Source: Sphaerulina vaccinii (Eukaryota; Ascomycota; Dothideomycetes; Mycosphaerellales; Mycosphaerellaceae). Taken from it: a stretch of 64,000 nt of DNA. The notes beneath the pieces were generated by a model. That model searched no databases and was not told the DNA's origin. It worked only from the letters and a program-made list of their open reading frames with translations. Where the stretch lies: the NCBI GenBank assembly GCA_022570795.1, contig JAKUDP010000013.1:1240001-1304000 (forward strand). Reading direction: 5' to 3'. How positions within the stretch are numbered: position 1 is the stretch's first letter; every line of letters starts with the position of its first letter. Position numbers and translations under genes: made by a program. Of the stretch, positions 33,282 through 44,821 are shown one piece after another.

Positions 33282-34856
33282 ATGGCCGCCACAAACGGCG
33301 AGCAGCCAGCAGCTGCAGATGGTCAAGAATCAGACCTGCAAAAGAGACTACCCGCAGGCACTGTTCTGCCTCCTCGTCCTGTGCGCGAGAAGATTGAAAG
33401 GGTCGCTGTGTATGTTGCTCGCAATGGAAAGGGCTTCGAAGACAGCGTGCGCTCGAAGAACGCCGGCACCAACACGACTCACTTCCTCGAACCCGACGAC
33501 GAGTACAATCCCTACTACCAATGGCGCGTCACAGAGTGCAAGGCTGGCCGTCCTCTCGACGCGAGCGCCTCTACTACGAAAACCGATGTCACCTTCCAAG
33601 GTCGCGAATCGAGAGCTCCAAAGGCGCCGGAAGAGTTCAAATTCAGCGCGCGCATGCCCAACATCAGCGCTCAGGATCTAGAGATTGTGAAGTTGACAGC
33701 TTTGTATGCCGCGAAGAATGGCAGAAGTTGGGTCTCACAGCTCAGTCAGAAAGAGGCAGGCAACTTCCAGTTTGACTTCCTCCGAACGCAGCACTCGCTC
33801 CATGGATACTTCAGCCGACTGGTGGAGCAATACAAGAACTTGATCGAGGGCGAGACTGCTGATAACGGAGCGCCTCAAAAGAAGCGCATCGCAGAATTGC
33901 AAGCCAACGTGGATAACCGCTTTACTTTGCTGGAGAAGGCAAAGCAGCGGGCAGAGTACGTCAAGTACCAGGATAAGCAGAAAGAAGAGAAGGAGTCCAA
34001 GATCGAAAAGGACCGCATCGAGTTTGCGCAAATCGACTGGCATGACTTCAATGTGGTTGCGACAATTGTGTTCGACGAAGCTGATGAAGCTGTGACTATG
34101 GAGTACCCAAAGACACTCAACGACATGCAATCGCTCAGTCTGGAAGAGAAAGCCAACATGCGCATCGACCCGAACAGACGATTGGAAGAGTCAGTGCCAG
34201 ACTTCAACGACTACTCTGCCATCTACGGCCAGGAACAGCAGTTCCCAGCTGCACAAATGATGCCTCCACCACAAGGCTACCCACCACAGCAGCAGTTCAA
34301 CCCTACGCCTCCACAACAAACGCCCTACCAACAGCCCGTCGCACCGTCTCTATCCGAAGAACGTGAAAATATGCGCGCCGCCGCCGCAATCCGAGCCTCT
34401 CAATCCCAACCCACACGCGTCCGAACAGACTACGTCCCTCGCGCTCAACAACAGCGCCAACAGCAGAACACTTCGATCTGCCCCAACTGCCACCAACAGA
34501 TCCCCAACGACGAAATCGCCGAACACATGCGTATCGAACAGCTGGATCCGAGGTGGAGAGAACAGTTTGGCAAGAATCAGCAACGCTCCAGTACGACAAA
34601 TCTGTCTACTGTGGATGTTGCCAACAACCTCAAGCGACTGGCATCACAACGGACAGACCTGTTCGATCCTGTCACAGGATTGGCGGTCACAGAGGAGGAG
34701 AAGGAGAGGCGAAAGAGAGCAGAGCTGGGGAGCTACGATGGAGTCAGTCAAGTGCCCAATCCTGCGATGGGCCAGGCACCTCCTGGAGTGTATCCACCTG
34801 GGACGAATGTCAATGAGCAGATCAGACAAATTCATCAGAGGTATGGTCAGCAGTGA
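33282..34856 (+). CDS. SF3A1: Splicing factor 3A subunit 1 (Prp21/SF3A1)
   Basis: U2 snRNP component needed for prespliceosome assembly. Single exon, 524 residues; the ATG at 33,282 (MAATNGE) is in strong context and follows only non-ATG codons. Two SURP modules are visible: VREKIERVAVYVARNGKGFE to about residue 90, and DLEIVKLTALYAAKNGRSWV with HSLHGYFSRLVEQY at about 130-185. A basic coiled segment, a Pro/Gln-rich stretch and the C-terminal CPNCHQQIPNDEIAEHMRIE plus LDPRW match the family. No C-terminal ubiquitin-like domain is visible. It is divergent from PMT2. Confidence 0.93.
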   Translation: MAATNGEQPAAADGQESDLQKRLPAGTVLPPRPVREKIERVAVYVARNGKGFEDSVRSKNAGTNTTHFLEPDDEYNPYYQWRVTECKAGRPLDASASTTKTDVTFQGRESRAPKAPEEFKFSARMPNISAQDLEIVKLTALYAAKNGRSWVSQLSQKEAGNFQFDFLRTQHSLHGYFSRLVEQYKNLIEGETADNGAPQKKRIAELQANVDNRFTLLEKAKQRAEYVKYQDKQKEEKESKIEKDRIEFAQIDWHDFNVVATIVFDEADEAVTMEYPKTLNDMQSLSLEEKANMRIDPNRRLEESVPDFNDYSAIYGQEQQFPAAQMMPPPQGYPPQQQFNPTPPQQTPYQQPVAPSLSEERENMRAAAAIRASQSQPTRVRTDYVPRAQQQRQQQNTSICPNCHQQIPNDEIAEHMRIEQLDPRWREQFGKNQQRSSTTNLSTVDVANNLKRLASQRTDLFDPVTGLAVTEEEKERRKRAELGSYDGVSQVPNPAMGQAPPGVYPPGTNVNEQIRQIHQRYGQQ

Positions 34857-35895
34857 TGAGAGGATCAGATGAGGTGTCAAAGCGTGCCAGACGTGGCATG
34901 AACGCAATGTGTACCCGAAAGACTCTGGCCTTGAGCCGTCGCAGAGGCGCGGCTTCGTTGCGGGCACTCCAACAGGAATATCTTTCGCAGGCGGCTATGC
35001 CTGGGGGTGCAGGGTTCGCGATCTGGCGCACAGCAAAGATCACATATAAGCCCGTTACGCCCTCCGGATGCATATGTTACATGCCGACCAAGAGTGTTGG
35101 CAGGGTGGCTTCGCTTGAACATATGAAGGACAGCTTGCCACCCCTCGAGATCGGGTACCTTAGATGGACTGGTGGTAACAGGTACACATTGCTGCGGTTG
35201 GAAGTGTCTTCGTGTGCTGACCACTTATTAGCTACCTACATACTCGAATCTAAATGTCCAAGTGTACATCACGCGCAACGTCTCCATAGTCAGTTCTGAT
35301 CGCTGTGAAGTGCTGAAGACGATCGGCTTCGCGAGCTGCCAAGGTGGTATGCCATATCAACCACTTCCACTCGATATCACAGCTGAGGTGTTCTATCAGG
35401 ATACTACTCATTGAGCTTGACATTATGGAGTACTATGGATCAAAAGACCCTCGACTCAACAAGCTGCAGTCAATCAGAAACAGACCTGGACAAGCTGTGC
35501 TGCAGTTGATGAAGAATCCGAGACCGAAACCGCTGTTACACAGGCAAGGGGTGACAGTCTACCTGGTATACACTGCAAAGATCGGCAACCTCGTATAATA
35601 CTTCTCCCGAAAAGCAACAGAAGTCCAACAGAACTCCAGCTTGCGGGGTCTCCACACGCCACAACCATGTCTTGACGTGACTATCAGGCATGTTGTCCAT
35701 GCGGAGAACCTGGATACCCTAGCATTATGAACGATCATTCGATAGCCTTACTAGGTATGGATACCACCTCAGTGGTTAGACAACATCTGCCGGACGGAAA
35801 CACAACAAGTATACAAGTCATTCATCGGCCACTTCACTTCGTCACGAGTACTCATCAATTCCTCCTCCATAGTGAGACCTTTCTAGCCGCCGATC
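34857..35895. other. Intergenic, no gene seen
   Basis: About 1 kb containing the SF3A1 3' end and the sugar-transporter promoter. Frames such as 34,853-35,299 overlap the SF3A1 stop and have no recognisable content. Confidence 0.4.
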
Positions 35896-37873
35896 ATGGA
35901 CGAACTCAAAGACGAACAGATCCAAGTCGAAGTCAAAGACGACGCCACCAGTGCGGAGCCATTGGAGACCAGATTCGCCTGTCAGTCTTTCCAAAGACCC
36001 ATCATCCATCCAGCTTACCACTAACTAACATATCATAGCTCTCGGACGATGGGAAGCAGCCCGAGTCTTCTGGAAAGCCATGCTCTTCTGCATGATCCTC
36101 AACTGGGCCGCCCTCAACGACGGTTTCCAACAACAAGTCCCTGGAAACATCATACCTTTACCCGCATTTGTCAAACAGATGGCCAACACAGTAATCGATG
36201 GCGAACCGGCTGTTTCTGCAAGAGTTGTATCTTTCTGGCAAGGCTTTGCTGAAATGTCTAAGATGACGGGGATGTTTATGAGTTATTTCTTTGCTGATCG
36301 CATAGGTCGAAAGTACGTCTGGCTGCTTCAACATCACCTGCCTCGTCCCACTCGCTGACAAGATCTTTCACACAGAGGCGCGATGCTAGTAGCAATAACC
36401 CTCCTCCTCGCTGGCTCAATCGCAGAAATCTCCTCATCTAACTGGCGCTCCTGGCTCGGAGCAGCCGTTCTCGTCCGTCTAGGCGTCGGGTTGGCACAAT
36501 CTACTCTCATAACCTACGTCTCTGAACTCGCGCCTTTCCAAATCCGAGGGATAATGATCGGAGCATATCAACTTATGTTAGCTTTTGGACAATTACTCTG
36601 CGCGATAGCAAGTCAATTGGTACAGGTCAACCGACCGAATGAGTGGAGGATTTTGATTGGGACTGAGTTTATATTTACTGGTGTAAGTCGTCCCTACCCT
36701 TACGCTGACTGTTGATGAGGAGGCGGAGGCTCGTGCTGATGCAATGTGGCATAGATCCTAATATGTATGATCTGGTTCGTTCCCGAATCGCACCTCTACT
36801 ACGCCCGCAAAGGAGACAAATTCCGCGCTCAGAGGTCTATGAGGAAACTCTACGGTAACGTCCCAGGCTACGACATCGAATACGAATATAAAGTCATCGA
36901 ACATGGTATCGAAGCCGAAAGACAATTCAGTCAAAGTCTTGAAGGAGCTCGTTTCATGGAGATCTTCCACTCCGCAAATTGGCGCCGGACGTTGGCTGGC
37001 TGTGTTGGAATTTGTAGTCAGTGGTCAGCTGGCGCTCCGATTGTGTTTAGTTATTCGACTGTAAGTCCACCCTCTCTCCTTCTCACAAACTGTTGTACGT
37101 TTAGCTTACAAGCGATATGTTGCAGTACTTCTTCAAAGTCGCCGGCATGAAAGATCCCTTCCTCGTAACAATCATAACCTTCGTCCTCCTCATCGTCTCA
37201 ATCTCCGGCTCGCTGATCGCCTGCGAACATATCGGCCGCCGACCCTTACTCGTTGGAGGTTGTGCCTTGATGTGTTTATTTAATCTTGGACTGGCCTCGA
37301 CGGGTTTTTCGAAATCCGATGCTGCGGGCAAAGCTGGTTTGGCTTGTTTGTTGATTTGGGTGTTATGTTATGGTGCTTCTGCTGGACCGATTGGATTTGT
37401 GGCAAGTGGGGAGACGAGTACACCGAGATTGAGGGCGCAGACGACGAGTTTTAATTTGGGATGTTATGGGATTGGATTGTGAGTCTCTCTTCTTAACGCG
37501 TGGCTGAACTTGGTATTGTTTGTTGATGCTGACTTTGTCGATCTTAGCGTCATCTTCCAATGGACGATCTCGTACATGATATCGCCAGATGCAGCAAATC
37601 TTGGCGTCAAGGCCATCTATGTCTGGGCAGGCCTCCTGGTTCCAACAACACTTATACTGTGGATGTACTATCCAGAGGTGAGTCATCCATATTTGCTATG
37701 ATATGATCCTGCTTTACAGCCGCTGACACGCCATGCAGACTCAAGGAAGGTCTTACTGGGAGCTCGATGAGCTTTATGAGCGCAAGATCCCAGCTTGGAA
37801 ATTCAAGACTACTCAGACGTTGTCGGAACGTACTGGTCAGAAGGATAAGCAGCACCGAGGAAGTGTCGCGTAG
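35896..37873 (+). CDS. MFS sugar transporter
   Basis: Seven exons: 35,896-35,980, 36,039-36,312, 36,376-36,682, 36,755-37,060, 37,126-37,478, 37,548-37,677 and 37,739-37,873. All have GT-AG borders and the phases agree, giving 529 residues. Family marks: NWAALNDGFQQQVPGNIIPL in TM1, FFADRIGRKGAM (the D-R-x-G-R-K loop between TM2 and TM3), YVSELAPFQIRG (E-x-A-P-x-x-x-R-G), CEHIGRRPLL, and the closing PETQGRSYWELDELYERKIP. These define the Sugar_tr branch of the MFS, a plasma-membrane proton symporter for hexose, disaccharide or related polyol. The exact substrate is not readable. It converges on the TauD gene with 77 bp between stops. Confidence 0.92.
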
Positions 37874-37950
37874 ACGGTGGCGAGAAGTCCAGAGGAGGCT
37901 GACATTGGTGTCGGTATAGCAAGCCAGACTTTGTACCATGAGCAGCGACT

Positions 37951-38978
37951 CTATACTGGCTTGTCGCCTGCTAGGGTGATGCGATGCATGCGTCTTCGAT
38001 GTCCATGATAGTCGTTTAGTGGGTAGTGCTGTGTACACCGGTTGTCCTGACACATCACATCAGCAGCTGCTTCGAAGGACACAGTCTCTGGCTCTCGCTC
38101 TCTTACCCAGAACGCAATCGTGCCAGGTTCCCATCTGATGCAAGATGTCAGCTCATGCTCACTCGAGGAGAAGCCCTGTACTCTCACCTCAATCTGCACG
38201 TAGACTCCGGCTTGATCTGATGCTTATGCAAGTACTGCAACAGCGGCTGACTCTCCTCCTCCGTCCACCCAACAAACTTCGTAGTATGCGCAATATTCAC
38301 AAACAAAGCTTTCTTTCCAGTCTCTGGATGAGTTCTCACAGCAGGATGAAGCTGTTCCATATGCTGACTGCCCTTTCCACTATCCTTGACTCGATCCTCT
38401 CTCGTCTTACTAGCATCAGCTTTAGCAGAACTCTGAACACATCGCAAAGGATCCAAGATCTTCTTTAATCCATCACTCAAACTTTCATACGCCAAGTATT
38501 GATTCGCCCATAAAGTATCACCTCCAACAGGGGGGATCTCACGAGCCAAGAGTACAGATCCCATCGGTGGCTCAGGCAAATATGTCGTATCGCTATGCCA
38601 GACACCGCCGAAATTACTTCCAGTTTCAGTCTCCTTCTTCAAAACTTCGATGATTTCTGGAAAGCCATCTGATATGCCTTTAACGAAAGGATATTCTACT
38701 GGCTGACCGAAGAATGAAGTGAAATTGAGAAATTCTGCTGGCGAGAGGTGTTGATCGCGGAAGAAGATTACTAGGTTGTCTAATAGAGCCTGGCGGAGAT
38801 CCTTGGCTGTGGAAATGTTGAGTGAACGTAGATCGATGTTGGAGATTTCGGCGCCGCAGCCTCCTGCTATGCGTGTTACTTGAAAGGCCGCCGGGTGGGC
38901 AGGTGGTGTGGCGAATCCTCTTAGAGTGAGTGAGCTCCGAGTCGGCTTTGCCGTTCGTATGCCTATGGCTCTGAACAT
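37951..38978 (-). CDS. TauD/TfdA-type 2-oxoglutarate-dependent dioxygenase
   Basis: Non-haem iron enzyme that hydroxylates a small substrate such as taurine or another sulfonate while decarboxylating 2-oxoglutarate. Exons are 38,978-38,188, 38,134-38,107 (a 28-nt microexon) and 38,046-37,951, giving 304 residues. Iron ligands: WHSDTTY (H-x-D, about residue 130) and the distal His in NRCTQHYPLNDYHGHRRRMH, where the Arg that binds 2-oxoglutarate also lies. The microexon encodes WEPGTIAFW; together the three exons rebuild the W-DNRC motif. The N terminus (MFRAIGIRTAKPTRSSLTLR) is basic and could target mitochondria. The start was set at the first ATG, 38,978. Confidence 0.9.
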
Positions 38979-39653
38979 GTCGTCAGTAGCGGATAGACGC
39001 AACTTGACGATCAAGTAGCAAAGATTGAAGTCGCATATGGATGTTCACGACGTTGTCCCTTGGTGTCACTCAACCGCAACTGAGGGGTAGCTGGTGATCA
39101 TTTGTACGGCAGAGTGTGTGAGCTTCGTCAACACCAAGGCGCTCATCAGCAAGGAGTCTAACTCCCAATCTGAATCAGAGATGCTGTCCGGATGTAACAT
39201 CGATGGATGAGAGAAAGAGGAGGGAAAATTGAGAATGGCGCGAAGCGAAGATGCCAAGACAGCATAACAAGCACATATCGAATGTTACTAGGGTTGAGTG
39301 AACTATCGACATCGGGCGTAACAAGTGTATGGAGCTATGCGCTCAGACTACTTGTAGCTGTACCATAATGTTTGGAAAGTACCAAAACAATCGGCGGGAG
39401 TGGGCGAGCACAAGTCGAGCAAGATCGAATTAGCCATTCTGCATAAACATATGGTATTGCGGAATATGACCCTCCACCAGTGTGGGCTCTTGATCATCTG
39501 TGACAAGAGCTCGTTGAACGTTGTGCAGTCTGATTCAGGGGCTCAATCATGTCTTTACCTTGCAACCAGGTCTGTTTCCCTTCAACGGTCTCTATCACAG
39601 CCGAGCAGCCAGCACAACGAGGAGGACAAGTGCGCAGTCTCTACGTCCGGACC
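38979..39653. other. Intergenic, no gene seen
   Basis: 675 bp holding the TauD promoter and the 3' end of the small membrane protein gene. Short frames only. Confidence 0.4.
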
Positions 39654-40043
39654 CTAACATGCCTTCTTCTCCTTCTCCTGCAAGAACTTCCACCACACCT
39701 TCACGCACGCCTCTGAGATAATGTTCACAGCAAAGACCTGCAACACCGAAAACTCCATGAAGGACTTCGCCTCTCCAGTGTTACTCGAAGATCCAGACGA
39801 TATGATATCGTTCTGCTTGAGAGCCCATAGGATCAGACAGCCGATCAGCAGGAATGGTGCCCTCATCATTGCACCTCGAACGAAGAGGAGTGCCATATTC
39901 TGACCTTTCCTGCTCGGCGTAGTTGTCATTGCTTCAGAAGCGTCAGCAACTTCCAGATGCTGATCTATGTTCGCGGACTCACTAGTGGCGTCTCCTTCCG
40001 GGCTTGGCTTCGAAGCCGACTTCTGCTTGCTCTTATTGCCCAT
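39654..40043 (-). CDS. Small two-TM membrane protein, unknown function
   Basis: 129 residues from the ATG at 40,043 (MGNKSKQKSAS); the longer frame starts only with GTG. A hydrophilic Ser/Glu-rich head of about 50 residues is followed by two likely membrane helices (MRAPFLLIGCLILWALK, VLQVFAVNIISEACVKV) and a short basic C terminus, WWKFLQEKEKKAC. I do not recognise the family; the layout (two helices, lysine-rich end) resembles small ER proteins such as the DUF1748/PHO88 group, but that is only a resemblance. Confidence 0.6.
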   Translation of the reverse strand: MGNKSKQKSASKPSPEGDATSESANIDQHLEVADASEAMTTTPSRKGQNMALLFVRGAMMRAPFLLIGCLILWALKQNDIISSGSSSNTGEAKSFMEFSVLQVFAVNIISEACVKVWWKFLQEKEKKAC

Positions 40044-41283
40044 CGTCTCGATTATGGACCGAGACACAACCTCGAGGTGCTGAGGAAGACAATCAGAGAG
40101 TATTGCAGTTCAGCTACTCCATACTCACGATACATGTTCCGAGCCAAGCACAACGTCACTTCAAGCCATACTAGCTTGGCGATAGTGCGAGACGTGCGAG
40201 ACCGCCAGCACGTGGGCTTGGCAATAGCAGAGAGCATAGATATGTGCGTCAACTTGTTGTTGAGGCGAAGGTCTCTATCTCTCTCCTCAGTTCCAGCTCG
40301 GAGGCATGTCCAATGCGTACTGATCACTCTTCCCTCGCCACTTAGACTTCCAATCAGCACGAAACCCATGTATCGTGGAGAATAGAGGAGTACCGTGCAG
40401 ATCAACAACTGGCGTCAGTGCCTATGAACCACACTTCAGCGACATCAGACCAGAATCGCCACCAAACCTGCAGTCGAGTGATAGTCGTCCATGGCCTGTA
40501 TTATTGTGCTGTGGCCGAAGCCAGGGCAATCATTTTGTACGGGTGATCCCGCAAGCAGCGTCGCAACGTTGGCGAGATCGCTACGGACCGAACGATGATG
40601 CCAGGACTCAAGAACGTGTTGTTGATATGGAGGCGTGGAACGAAGGCAGACAAAGCAGAGCAGAGTCGTGGCCGCCAAGTCTGTTTCAGAAGCACTGTCC
40701 ACTCAATTGGGGCTCCGGTACGCGTGGCCGATCAACTTCTCTCATGGCGATTTCTCGGGTCGGACATTCGTCGAAAAACATCATCACCATCATTGTCCGT
40801 TCTTGCACCCTACAGTGGGCACCTCGCGTACGCCCATATCGAAGACTCGCCCCAGATATGTACATTCGAACTTTGGGAAGAGGCACAAGCAAGCACAGAA
40901 CGACCAATCTACCACGACTCCCGTGATAACGAGTACCAGGCTTCATCACTCAAGATCTACCAGAAACGCTGCACACACATGCACGCTCCTGCCGGCATTG
41001 TGGAGGCGATGAAGAAGCGGTGGTCCCGGCAATGCACTTACATATACACTAACCAGGGGGCCCCCTTGCCTTAAACATCGTCCGACTTCATCTTTGCATC
41101 CAGATTCTGACATGAAACGATGTGTATGCCAGGCGATGTCGCACCGCGGCCGCAGGATATACGCGGCCAGTGGATGGCTGTAGTAATGGCCAGTAGCCAT
41201 CAGATAAGTGTATATCTCCCCCAATTCCTAGTCCAAGTTCAGGTATCACTTTCGTTCATCGTTCTCTTCACAACTTTTCCACG
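40044..41283. other. Intergenic, no convincing gene
   Basis: About 1.2 kb. Overlapping frames at 40,375-41,074 in two phases show no domain and poor starts. The last 100 bp should contain the promoter of the GH3 gene; a C-rich TCTCCCCC run lies near 41,215. Confidence 0.35.
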
Positions 41284-43721
41284 ATGAGGCAAACAGGAAC
41301 ATTGGCTGCGGTTGCTACGCTGCTAGCCAGTGCATACGCTTCCAACTCGTCTACATCAGCTGCCATACTTTCGTCCGGCAATGGTATGTATATGCATTCT
41401 CCGCAACGGACATTGATCATTGCTGACAAGTCCTAGTCGACCTTGGTGAATATCAGGCCGCCTACGAGAAAGCTGTTGCATTCGTCTCCACTCTCACCAA
41501 CACTCAAAAAGTCTCGATCATCACTGGAGGCAACGTAAATGGTAGCAATGCTTCCTTCACAGCACTCAATAACAAGGACGGCTTTGCTGGAATCAACGGC
41601 CAGTACTATGTCTCATCTTTCCCCATGGGTGGCGCTCTTGCCATGACTTGGGATCGCGATCACTTCGAAGCTGAAGCACGAGCTTCTGGAGACGAGTTCT
41701 ACGCCATGGGTTATAATCTGATCAACGGACCTGTCTGTGGACCTCTTGGACGGACTCCATATGGTGGCAGAATGGCAGAAGGATTCTCCCCAGACCCTTA
41801 CCTCAACGGCATCTCCATGGAGAAGACGGTCAAGGGCATGAATGCCGCTGGTGTAGTGACTGTCAGCCGCCATCTGTTGCTCAACGAGCAAGAAACGAAC
41901 AGGTCCTCAGGACTCTCCAGTACTACGTCAGCCGTCTACTCCAGCAACGCAGATGACAAGACGATCCACGAGCTCTACCTCTGGCCATTTGCAGATGCTG
42001 TAAAGGCCGGCACTGGTGCCATCATGTGCGGTATGACTAGGACAAACGGCACGCTGTCCTGCGAGAACTCCGCCCTGGTCAGTGGTCTGCTGAAAGAAGA
42101 GCTCGGCTTCCCAGGTCTCGTCATGCCAGATGTCAACTCCCAAACCACATCTTACGGATCCGCCAATGCAGGTCTCGACTTCGGCTCGAGCACATACTGG
42201 ACCACTGATATCTTGAACTCTGGGATCTCGAACGGATCTTTCACTCAGGCACGTTTGGACGACATGGCTGTTCGCAATCTCATCGGATATTACTATGCAG
42301 GACTTGATTCTGGCACTCAACCTTCCAAAGCCAGCACAATGGAGTATCGCTCTGTTCGCGGAAATCACTCGACCCTGATTCGTGAGATTGCTCGAGACTC
42401 TTTGGTCCTGCTCAAGAATGAGAAGTCTGCTTTGCCACTACAAGAACCAAGGGTCATTAGCGTCTTCGGTGCTCACGCCGATGGCTGCCTCGCCGGGCCA
42501 AACTTTGCCATGAGTGTTGCTGGTATGGATGATCCTTACGACGGACACTTTGCTACTGGTGGCGGAAGTGGTCAAGGCAGCATGACTTACTTGGTCACTC
42601 CACTTCATGCTCTCACCGAACGTGCTCGCAAGGACGGAACGATGATCAGGTACATTGCCAATGACACCTACTCAAGCACTTCGACATCAAGCTTCGGCGG
42701 CACGACCATGTCCGGCAACTCTTCTTCGACGGGAGGAGGCATGACCGGCGCTCCACCGAGTTCAAGCTCAGGCAACTCCTCAATGTCGTTCGGTGGAGGT
42801 GCAGCAGCTGGTGGTGGTGGCGGAGGCTTTGGCTCAGGCACGTCCCTCTCACCTTCCTACTCAAACTACGCTTCTGACTCGGATGTCTGCCTCGTCTTCA
42901 TCAACTCAGCCGCAGGAGAAGGAGGCGACAGAAGCGTCCTCTACCACACAGCCCAAGACACTCTCATCACAACAATCGCTTCCAACTGCAACAACACAGT
43001 CGTAATAATCAACACTCCTGGTCCACGTCTCGTCGACGCCTGGATCGAGAATGACAACATCACAGCCGTTCTCTATGGCTCTCTGCTCGGCCAAGAATCC
43101 GGGAACGCAATCATCGATGTGTTATACGGAGATACCAATCCAAGCGGCAAATTAACTTACACCATTGCCAAGAACGAGACAGATTATCCTGTACAGATCT
43201 GCTATACGGCCGAGTGTGACTTTTCAGAAGGCGTACACATCGATTACAGATACTTCGATGCCTATAACGTTAGTGTGCGATACCCGTTCGGACACGGACT
43301 CAGCTACACCTCTTTCACATACTCCAGTGTCTCTGCAACAGCTACCAACTCTACCGCCTTATCATCGACCTACCCAACCGGCCACCTCACTCTCGGCGGC
43401 TCATCTGATCTCTTCGACGAAGTCATCTCAGTAACCACCACACTAAAGAACACGGGCTCTGTAGCTGGAAGTGAAGTAGCTCAGCTGTATGTGAGCTATC
43501 CCGCTTCTGCGGATCAGCCTCCCAAGCAATTGAGAGGTTTCGAGAAGGTTGCAATTGCAGCCGGTGAGGAGAAGAGCGTGACATTCAGTGTCCGGAGGAG
43601 AGATGTGAGCTATTGGGATGTTGTGGCTCAGAAGTGGGCGATTGCTAAGGGATCTTATACGTTTGCTGTTGGAGGCAGTTCCGGTGAGTTGAGCGAGAAG
43701 ACGACTTTGGAGGTTGTTTGA
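41284..43721 (+). CDS. Secreted GH3-family glycosidase, divergent active site
   Basis: Exons are 41,284-41,383 and 41,437-43,721 (intron GTATGT...CTAG), 794 residues. The product has a signal peptide (MRQTGTLAAVATLLASAYA), a GH3 barrel (FPMGGALAMTWD, PLGRTPYGGR, GFSPDPYLNG), the second GH3 domain (RDSLVLLKNEKSALPL, INSAAGEGGDR) and a C-terminal fibronectin-III-like domain (VSYWDVVAQKWAIAKGSY). Canonical members hydrolyse beta-glucosides. Here three usually fixed sites differ: NWEGF is MAEGF (about residue 145), KH-x-x-x-NEQE is RHLLLNEQE (about 178), and SDW around the nucleophile Asp is PDV (about 265). A Gly/Ser-rich insertion of roughly 70 residues lies at about 440-510. The Asp and NEQE remain, so activity is possible but specificity probably differs. 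Confidence 0.9.
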
Positions 43722-44154
43722 ATGTGGATAGGTGCGCTCTAATAGTTCGCGAATCTGATGATGTCGATGCTTATGTGTGTACTGTTCTCCAGTATCGAAG
43801 TTGTGAAGAAGTTCTGGATCTGGACCCGACTCAGCCGCAGCCACGTTCCTGCACCCCGCGAACTCAATCGCAGAGCTGAGCTTCCAGATTGCTCAGTGAG
43901 CTCGGCTATGGTCATCATCTTCGCAGCCACGCGCAGGCACGCGATGCTATGACATGAGCGGTTCCTGTTGTCAAGGTGATAGTTGTCGTCGGACACATGG
44001 GAGAGCCGTACAAGAAGCTGCTTCAACCAGGGTTGTTTATACCCGGCTCTGGGCGACTGCGGGGTGATGGAGGTATACTTAAAGCATTGCTGGCAAGAAA
44101 GTGCTCGGGCGGACTGTATTGCTGGACTTCTCGTACCTGGTGAGACTCGCAAAG
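43722..44154. other. Intergenic, no gene seen
   Basis: 433 bp between two co-directional secreted-protein genes. It contains a minus frame (43,739-44,152) without recognisable content, which I take as chance. Confidence 0.4.
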
Positions 44155-44734
44155 ATGAAATTCTCGATCCTAGCTTTGCTGGCGGGTGTGGTCGCTGGTC
44201 AGACCGTCAACCGAACTTTGACCAATGGATGGGGCTCTGTTCCTTCGCAAAGGCATTATATCAATGCCACTCAGGCGTGGACGGCCATTGAAGCTGCTGT
44301 GAAGAAGTCGATGGACATCGGGTATGTCCTAGTGTTACTCTTCATTCTGTGCCCCTGGACTGACGTCTTAGAGCGTTCCAAACAATATCGCAATTGTCGA
44401 CCCCTCAGCCCAGCTCGTTGGCTTCCTGCGAATGGACAATGCATACCTCGGAAGTGTCGACATTAGCATCAAGAAGGCCAAGACAGTATCACTGTTCAAT
44501 GGCCTTTTTCCTTCATATGGGCTGTATAACCGATCTCAGCCAGGTGCGGGCAACGATCTTTTCGGCATTGAGGAGACGAACGGCGGTCTGGTGGTGTTTG
44601 GTGGTGGACAACCTATCATTGACCACAATGGCTACTTTATCGGTTCAGTTGGCGTGAGTGGCGGAACGGTCGCGCAGGATGTGGTGACTGCAGTCGCAGC
44701 GGCGGAGGCGATAGGCACAACCGTGGAATTGTAG
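44155..44734 (+). CDS. Secreted GlcG/HbpS-like (DUF336) protein
   Basis: Exons are 44,155-44,321 and 44,374-44,734; the acceptor is the AG one codon after TTAG, which keeps the frame (IG-VPNNIAIVD). 175 residues: signal peptide (MKFSILALLAGVVAGQ), then the compact GlcG/HbpS fold with AIEAAVKKSMDIG, VGFLRMDNAYLGSVDISIKK, and GGGQPIIDHNGYFIGSVGVS. Bacterial relatives bind haem or are encoded with glycolate oxidase; the fungal secreted form has no settled function. It follows the GH3 gene on the same strand. Confidence 0.85.
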
Positions 44735-44821
44735 CGCTCACAGAGATTGAGCAGTCCTCTTCCGAGATGGCCAGGTGGAGAGCAGCAAAAGTCCAGCAGA
44801 TCAGATCAGATAGAAGTGGCT

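Noticed and set aside
40375..41074. Two overlapping + frames before the GH3 gene
   Set aside because: No domain or consistent composition, and they overlap each other in different phases.
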